18,086 nt of DNA. Origin: an uncultured Bacteroidales bacterium (GTDB taxonomy: Bacteria; Bacteroidota; Bacteroidia; Bacteroidales; UBA3663). Positions 14,842 to 18,086 of this stretch are shown here, piece by piece (the stretch's first letter is position 1; every line of letters begins with the position of its first letter). The DNA is taken from positions 1 to 18,086 of the forward strand of contig CAJOOX010000173.1 in the NCBI GenBank assembly GCA_905236195.1, in the 5' to 3' direction. Both the position numbers and the translations under genes were made by a program. A model generated the notes under the pieces. The model had not been told where the DNA came from. It did no database searches and saw only the letters and a program-made list of their open reading frames with translations.

Positions 14842-16056
14842 TCACATCTCGATTCTGAAAGTTGTTCCCATTCCCACCTGAGATGACTTGACGAAAATTT
14901 TCCCGTGATGGTATTCTTCGACGATTCGTTTTACCAGTGTAAGGCCCAAGCCCCAGCCACGGCTCTTGGTTGTATAACCGGCGCGGAACACATCTTTCTG
15001 GTTCTTTTTGGCAATACCCTTGCCGTTGTCCTCCACTTCGATGAATGCCTTGCCGTCAGGCTGCCGGTCGAGAGTGATGCGTATATAGCCGCGACCGTCT
15101 CGCATTGCATCAATAGCATTGCGACACAGATTCTCGATTACCCACGAGAAAAGAGGGCCGGAGAGAGGACGTATCACCTGACCTTCGGGCAAAACTGCAT
15201 CGATGGTAATGTGTTTGGGCGCACGTTTCTGCATATAGACGGCTGCATTCCGCACAATCGGCACCAGATCCGTATCTTCCATTTTGGGTTCTGAACCGAT
15301 TTTAGAAAATCGCTCGGCCACCGTATGGAGACGCTGTACATCTTTGTCCATTTCGTCCACTATGGCAGCATCCGTATCCACCGAACGCAAGTAGTCCATC
15401 CATGCCATCAGCGACGAAATAGGTGTTCCCAGTTGATGGGCCGTTTCCTTACTCAGACCCACCCAGACGCGGTTTTGTTCAAAACGTTTCTGAGATGCAA
15501 ACACATAGAAGAAAAGAAGCACGAAAATAACAATCACCACAATCTGCACCCAGGGGAACCAGCGCACGCGCTGCACGATGCTCGCCTCCCGAGCATAGAG
15601 TTCCCGCAGCAGGTTGGACTCATCATAATAGAGATACTGGACGTCCTCGGGCGTGATATTGATTTCAATAAAGTTTCCTTTTTCTTTCAGTTCCGGTATT
15701 TTATCTGCCAGAAACATGGCCGTATCTTCGGGGATTTCTATATTGTTGCTTCCCAACAGCGTACCGTCCACATCGGTATAGAATACAGGTATCGTTGTGT
15801 TGGCCTGTATTATCTTCAATTCAAGAGAAATGTCGGCATCCACCTCGCTGCGGTTCAGCTGACGATAGGCTTCTGCCCATATCTGCATCTTGGCGCGCTC
15901 CTCCTGTTCGAGGCGTTCGGCTGTTTGGGACGAGAACTGATCCAACTGCTGCACCGTACCGTTGGCGAAATAGAGGAAAGCCCCAATCATCAGACCTGCT
16001 GCGATCAGGAACAACCACGTAAGGGCGGGTTTAACTTTATACCATTGAATCCACAC
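14842..16056 (-). CDS. Membrane sensor histidine kinase (orphan)
   Basis: A 404-residue inner-membrane sensor kinase. Two membrane helices (about 13-31 and 168-187) bracket a periplasmic domain of about 135 residues that matches no sensor family I recognise. There is no HAMP domain; a short linker leads to the H-box KETAHQLGTPISSL with the phospho-accepting H207. The ATPase domain has the N-box ENLCRNAIDAM (N313), G1 DNGKGI (343-348) and G2 GWGLGL (367-372). No response regulator is adjacent, so the partner is unknown. The start is a GTG (16056-16054): the frame is open further upstream to the helicase stop but holds no ATG there, and the first in-frame ATG (residue 23) would cut the first helix. 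It follows the helicase by 48 nt with no clear terminator between them. Confidence 0.9.
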   Translation of the reverse strand: MWIQWYKVKPALTWLFLIAAGLMIGAFLYFANGTVQQLDQFSSQTAERLEQEERAKMQIWAEAYRQLNRSEVDADISLELKIIQANTTIPVFYTDVDGTLLGSNNIEIPEDTAMFLADKIPELKEKGNFIEINITPEDVQYLYYDESNLLRELYAREASIVQRVRWFPWVQIVVIVIFVLLFFYVFASQKRFEQNRVWVGLSKETAHQLGTPISSLMAWMDYLRSVDTDAAIVDEMDKDVQRLHTVAERFSKIGSEPKMEDTDLVPIVRNAAVYMQKRAPKHITIDAVLPEGQVIRPLSGPLFSWVIENLCRNAIDAMRDGRGYIRITLDRQPDGKAFIEVEDNGKGIAKKNQKDVFRAGYTTKSRGWGLGLTLVKRIVEEYHHGKIFVKSSQVGMGTTFRIEM

Positions 16057-16104
16057 TTCTGTCGGAAATTTGCAAGAATAACGCAGCAGAGCTGTTTTTA
16101 TTGT

Positions 16105-17466
16105 TTACTTCGGACCCTTGTCGGGCATTTTACGCGCATGACTGCCCCGCTGTTTGGAACGCGTATCAGGTTTCCGGCTGTCTTTGGGCAGTCGTCCGTG
16201 AGAATGTCCGCTCCTTCCCCGGCGTTCGCTTCCGCCAGCCTTACTGAATGCTTGTGCGATTTCCTGTTCGGTGACAGCCCCTAACGATTCTGGAACCGGG
16301 ATTCGGTCGAGATGCTTCTCCAGAAACCGTTCCAATGCATTGAATTTCTGGACCTCACGCCGTTCGCCCAATGTCACAAACGTTACGCTCTCGCCATCGT
16401 TGTCAGCTCGGGCGGTACGTCCCACACGATGTACATAATCTTCGTTGTCGTGTGGCATGTCGAAATTGACAACCAGCTGTATGCCAGATATATCGATGCC
16501 TCGCGAAACGATGTCCGTGGCCACGAGCACATTGGTACGGCCTGACTTAAAGGCATTCATTACCTCTTCGCGGTCTTTCTGTTCGAGGTCCGAATGCATT
16601 TCGTCAACATGGAAGCCCTTGCGTTTGAGGTCGCGTGTCACGCCATGGACATTTATCTTTTTCGACACAAAGATGACGGCTCGTTTCTCGGGATTGGACA
16701 ACAGTTCTTCCGACACGAATTTATCGGGGTTGCCTCCGAAGAATTCCCGCAGTACCCGGATGACCATATTCGTTTTCTGCGGTTCGTAACACAGACAGAC
16801 CTTTTGCCTGATTTTGTCAGCCGGCTTCGAAACGGCAATCTTCACAATGGCCGGTTGGTACATGATAGCTTCAGCCAGGCGCTGCGTCTTTTGGGGCATA
16901 GTTGCCGAAAAGAGCACTTTCTGGCAGTCGTCGGGCAACTGCTTGGCAATGGTCATGATGTCATCATAAAAGCCCATATCCAACATACGGTCGGCCTCAT
17001 CCAACACAAAATAGCTCACTTGAGAAAGATCCACATACCCAAGATTCAAATGCGATAACAGACGTCCGGGGGTACAGATTACTACATCGGCGCCCTCGAC
17101 AAGCCCCTTTTTCTGAATGTCGAAATCATTACCCTCGCCGCCGCCATAAACCACCAGCGACGATGCATCGACAAAATAAGAGAATCCCTGCATCTGCTCG
17201 TCAATCTGCTGGGCCAATTCTCTGGTCGGCGCTACTATGACGCAGTTGATGGCATGTTCGGGATACCGGTAGCGATTCAGATTGCTGAGAATAGGCAACA
17301 GGTAAGCGGCTGTCTTTCCGGTGCCCGTTTGGGCTACCGCTATTACATCCTCACCATCTAAAATGGGCGGGATGGATTTTTCCTGTACGGGTGTACACTC
17401 ACCATAGTGCATATACTCCAGCGCCTTGAGCACATTCTCATCAAGGTCTAATTCATTGAAATACAT
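16105..17466 (-). CDS. DEAD-box ATP-dependent RNA helicase (RhlE-like)
   Basis: A 453-residue SF2 RNA helicase. Visible motifs: Q motif with CTPVQ (24-28), Walker A AQTGTGKT (45-52), Ia PTRELAQ (80-86), Ib TPGRL (132-136), II DEAD (156-159), III SAT (187-189), IV VIFVSK (264-269), V VATDIVSRGID (315-325) and VI HRVGRTAR (346-353). An extension of about 40 residues (410-453) is rich in Arg, Lys, Gly and Ser and probably binds RNA. Likely jobs are ribosome assembly or mRNA remodelling. The ATG at 17466 lies inside the upstream TatD-type gene, overlapping its end by 19 nt in another frame, so translation is probably coupled. RhlE, RhlB and DeaD subgroups cannot be separated with certainty by eye. 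Confidence 0.94.
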   Translation of the reverse strand: MYFNELDLDENVLKALEYMHYGECTPVQEKSIPPILDGEDVIAVAQTGTGKTAAYLLPILSNLNRYRYPEHAINCVIVAPTRELAQQIDEQMQGFSYFVDASSLVVYGGGEGNDFDIQKKGLVEGADVVICTPGRLLSHLNLGYVDLSQVSYFVLDEADRMLDMGFYDDIMTIAKQLPDDCQKVLFSATMPQKTQRLAEAIMYQPAIVKIAVSKPADKIRQKVCLCYEPQKTNMVIRVLREFFGGNPDKFVSEELLSNPEKRAVIFVSKKINVHGVTRDLKRKGFHVDEMHSDLEQKDREEVMNAFKSGRTNVLVATDIVSRGIDISGIQLVVNFDMPHDNEDYVHRVGRTARADNDGESVTFVTLGERREVQKFNALERFLEKHLDRIPVPESLGAVTEQEIAQAFSKAGGSERRGRSGHSHGRLPKDSRKPDTRSKQRGSHARKMPDKGPK

Positions 17467-18086
17467 CTGTCTTGTATAGCTTTAATTTCTTCAATAGTCA
17501 GGTTCGAGTCATCAGTCTCCATGAATCGTATCTGGGCAGGAACTTCCCGCAGGGACTCCGCACAGAAATGTTCTCCGAAAGAGATCCAATACCCCTTCCT
17601 TACCAACTGACGGGCCAATTCGGGACCTTTGCGGAATCCGTGGATGATTATCGGGCTCCCGTTATCCCATGCCTTGGCGGCTTGTCGGGTTCCCCACACC
17701 CTTGCGACACTCTCCATCATGGCGCCCCACAATTTGACACAATGCACAATCACAGGACGGTTGGCACTTCGGGCCACATCCAAAATGTCCTCAAAAACAG
17801 TCTGCTGGTCTCCCGTGCTTAACATGCATTTCGGATCCAGACCGCATTCGCCTATTGCAATCAGTTGAAAATCGTGCCGGCAGGAAGTAACTGCATTCAC
17901 AAACTCTTGCACATGCGCAAGTCTTCCGTTTTCCAGACGCAAATCCCACGGGTGCAACGATAGGGAATAGGGTTGCGGATTATGTTTCATGTGACAGAAC
18001 TCCAATGCCTCTTTGGGGGAGGCATTATAAATTGCGTCCGAGTTTCCCAGACGATGGGTATGCACGTCCGTCGGAAGATCGAATAC
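17448..18086 (-). CDS. TatD-family metal-dependent hydrolase, N-terminus outside window
   Basis: About 212 codons of a TatD-type hydrolase, cut by the right edge. The frame stays open to 18086, reading VFDLPTDVHTHR, so the D-x-H-T-H metal site is present and the true start lies a few codons further right; the GTG at 18065 falls inside that motif and should not be taken as the start. Other ligand positions are visible: LHPWD, GECGLD (Glu), VIVHC (His), IIHGF (His) and METDDSNL (Asp). Members are metal-dependent DNases or related phosphoesterases; this short form (roughly 215-220 residues) is common in Bacteroidota and its substrate is unproven. It overlaps the helicase start by 19 nt. Confidence 0.9.
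   Translation of the reverse strand, partial: VFDLPTDVHTHRLGNSDAIYNASPKEALEFCHMKHNPQPYSLSLHPWDLRLENGRLAHVQEFVNAVTSCRHDFQLIAIGECGLDPKCMLSTGDQQTVFEDILDVARSANRPVIVHCVKLWGAMMESVARVWGTRQAAKAWDNGSPIIIHGFRKGPELARQLVRKGYWISFGEHFCAESLREVPAQIRFMETDDSNLTIEEIKAIQDRCISMN

Noticed and set aside
18063..18065. GTG as the start of the TatD-type hydrolase
   Set aside because: The frame continues upstream and the GTG is the Val within the D-V-H-T-H metal-binding motif, so the start must lie beyond the window.
1..18086. Defence island, prophage, insertion sequence or CRISPR array
   Set aside because: No transposase, integrase, phage, restriction or Cas features and no spaced direct repeats were seen; essentially all coding sequence is assigned to core families.

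Overview
The window reads as core chromosome of a Bacteroidales bacterium, most likely Prevotellaceae-like. Three things point there: (i) protein families and neighbourhoods typical of the phylum (rpsT next to recO and gyrB, a yceD-rpmF-fabH-era block, a GH3/serine-hydrolase fusion, a small TatD-type hydrolase followed by a DEAD-box helicase); (ii) repeated matches to the Bacteroidota promoter pattern TTTG - about 19-21 nt - TAnnTTTG upstream of most transcription units; (iii) AT-rich leaders with no clear Shine-Dalgarno sequences. The genus is an inference. I see no phage, transposase, integrase, CRISPR array, tRNA or rRNA gene.

Layout. 1-1864 (minus): start of a Na+-translocating decarboxylase locus, the gamma subunit (OadG) followed by the alpha/carboxyltransferase subunit, which runs off the left edge. 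1865-2159: a strong oadG promoter plus an odd GC-rich non-coding island. 2160-6212 (minus): two-gene operon for exported hydrolases, a lipoprotein 5'-nucleotidase and a GH3 (NagZ-like) plus beta-lactamase-type fusion that seems to lack the usual GH3 C-terminal domain. 6368-7096 (minus): recO. 7174-9725 (plus): rpsT with a structured leader and terminator, then gyrB with its own promoter and a hairpin leader. 9734-10085 (plus): rnpB, the RNase P RNA, only 8 nt after the gyrB stop and with no promoter of its own that I can see. 10303-11730 (plus): a single-gene L-arabinose/L-fucose isomerase-family enzyme closed by a strong terminator. 11804-14712 (minus): era, fabH, rpmF and yceD, split into two units by a terminator between rpmF and fabH. 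14842-18086 (minus): an orphan sensor histidine kinase, a DEAD-box RNA helicase and a TatD-type hydrolase cut by the right edge.

Functionally the window is housekeeping: ribosome (S20, L32, YceD, Era), RNA processing (RNase P RNA, helicase), DNA topology and repair (GyrB, RecO), fatty-acid initiation (FabH), plus central carbon and envelope enzymes. I found no convincing undescribed multi-gene system. The best leads are the gyrB-rnpB junction, the gyrB and rpsT leader structures, the GH3/beta-lactamase architecture and the GC-rich island near 2030-2150.
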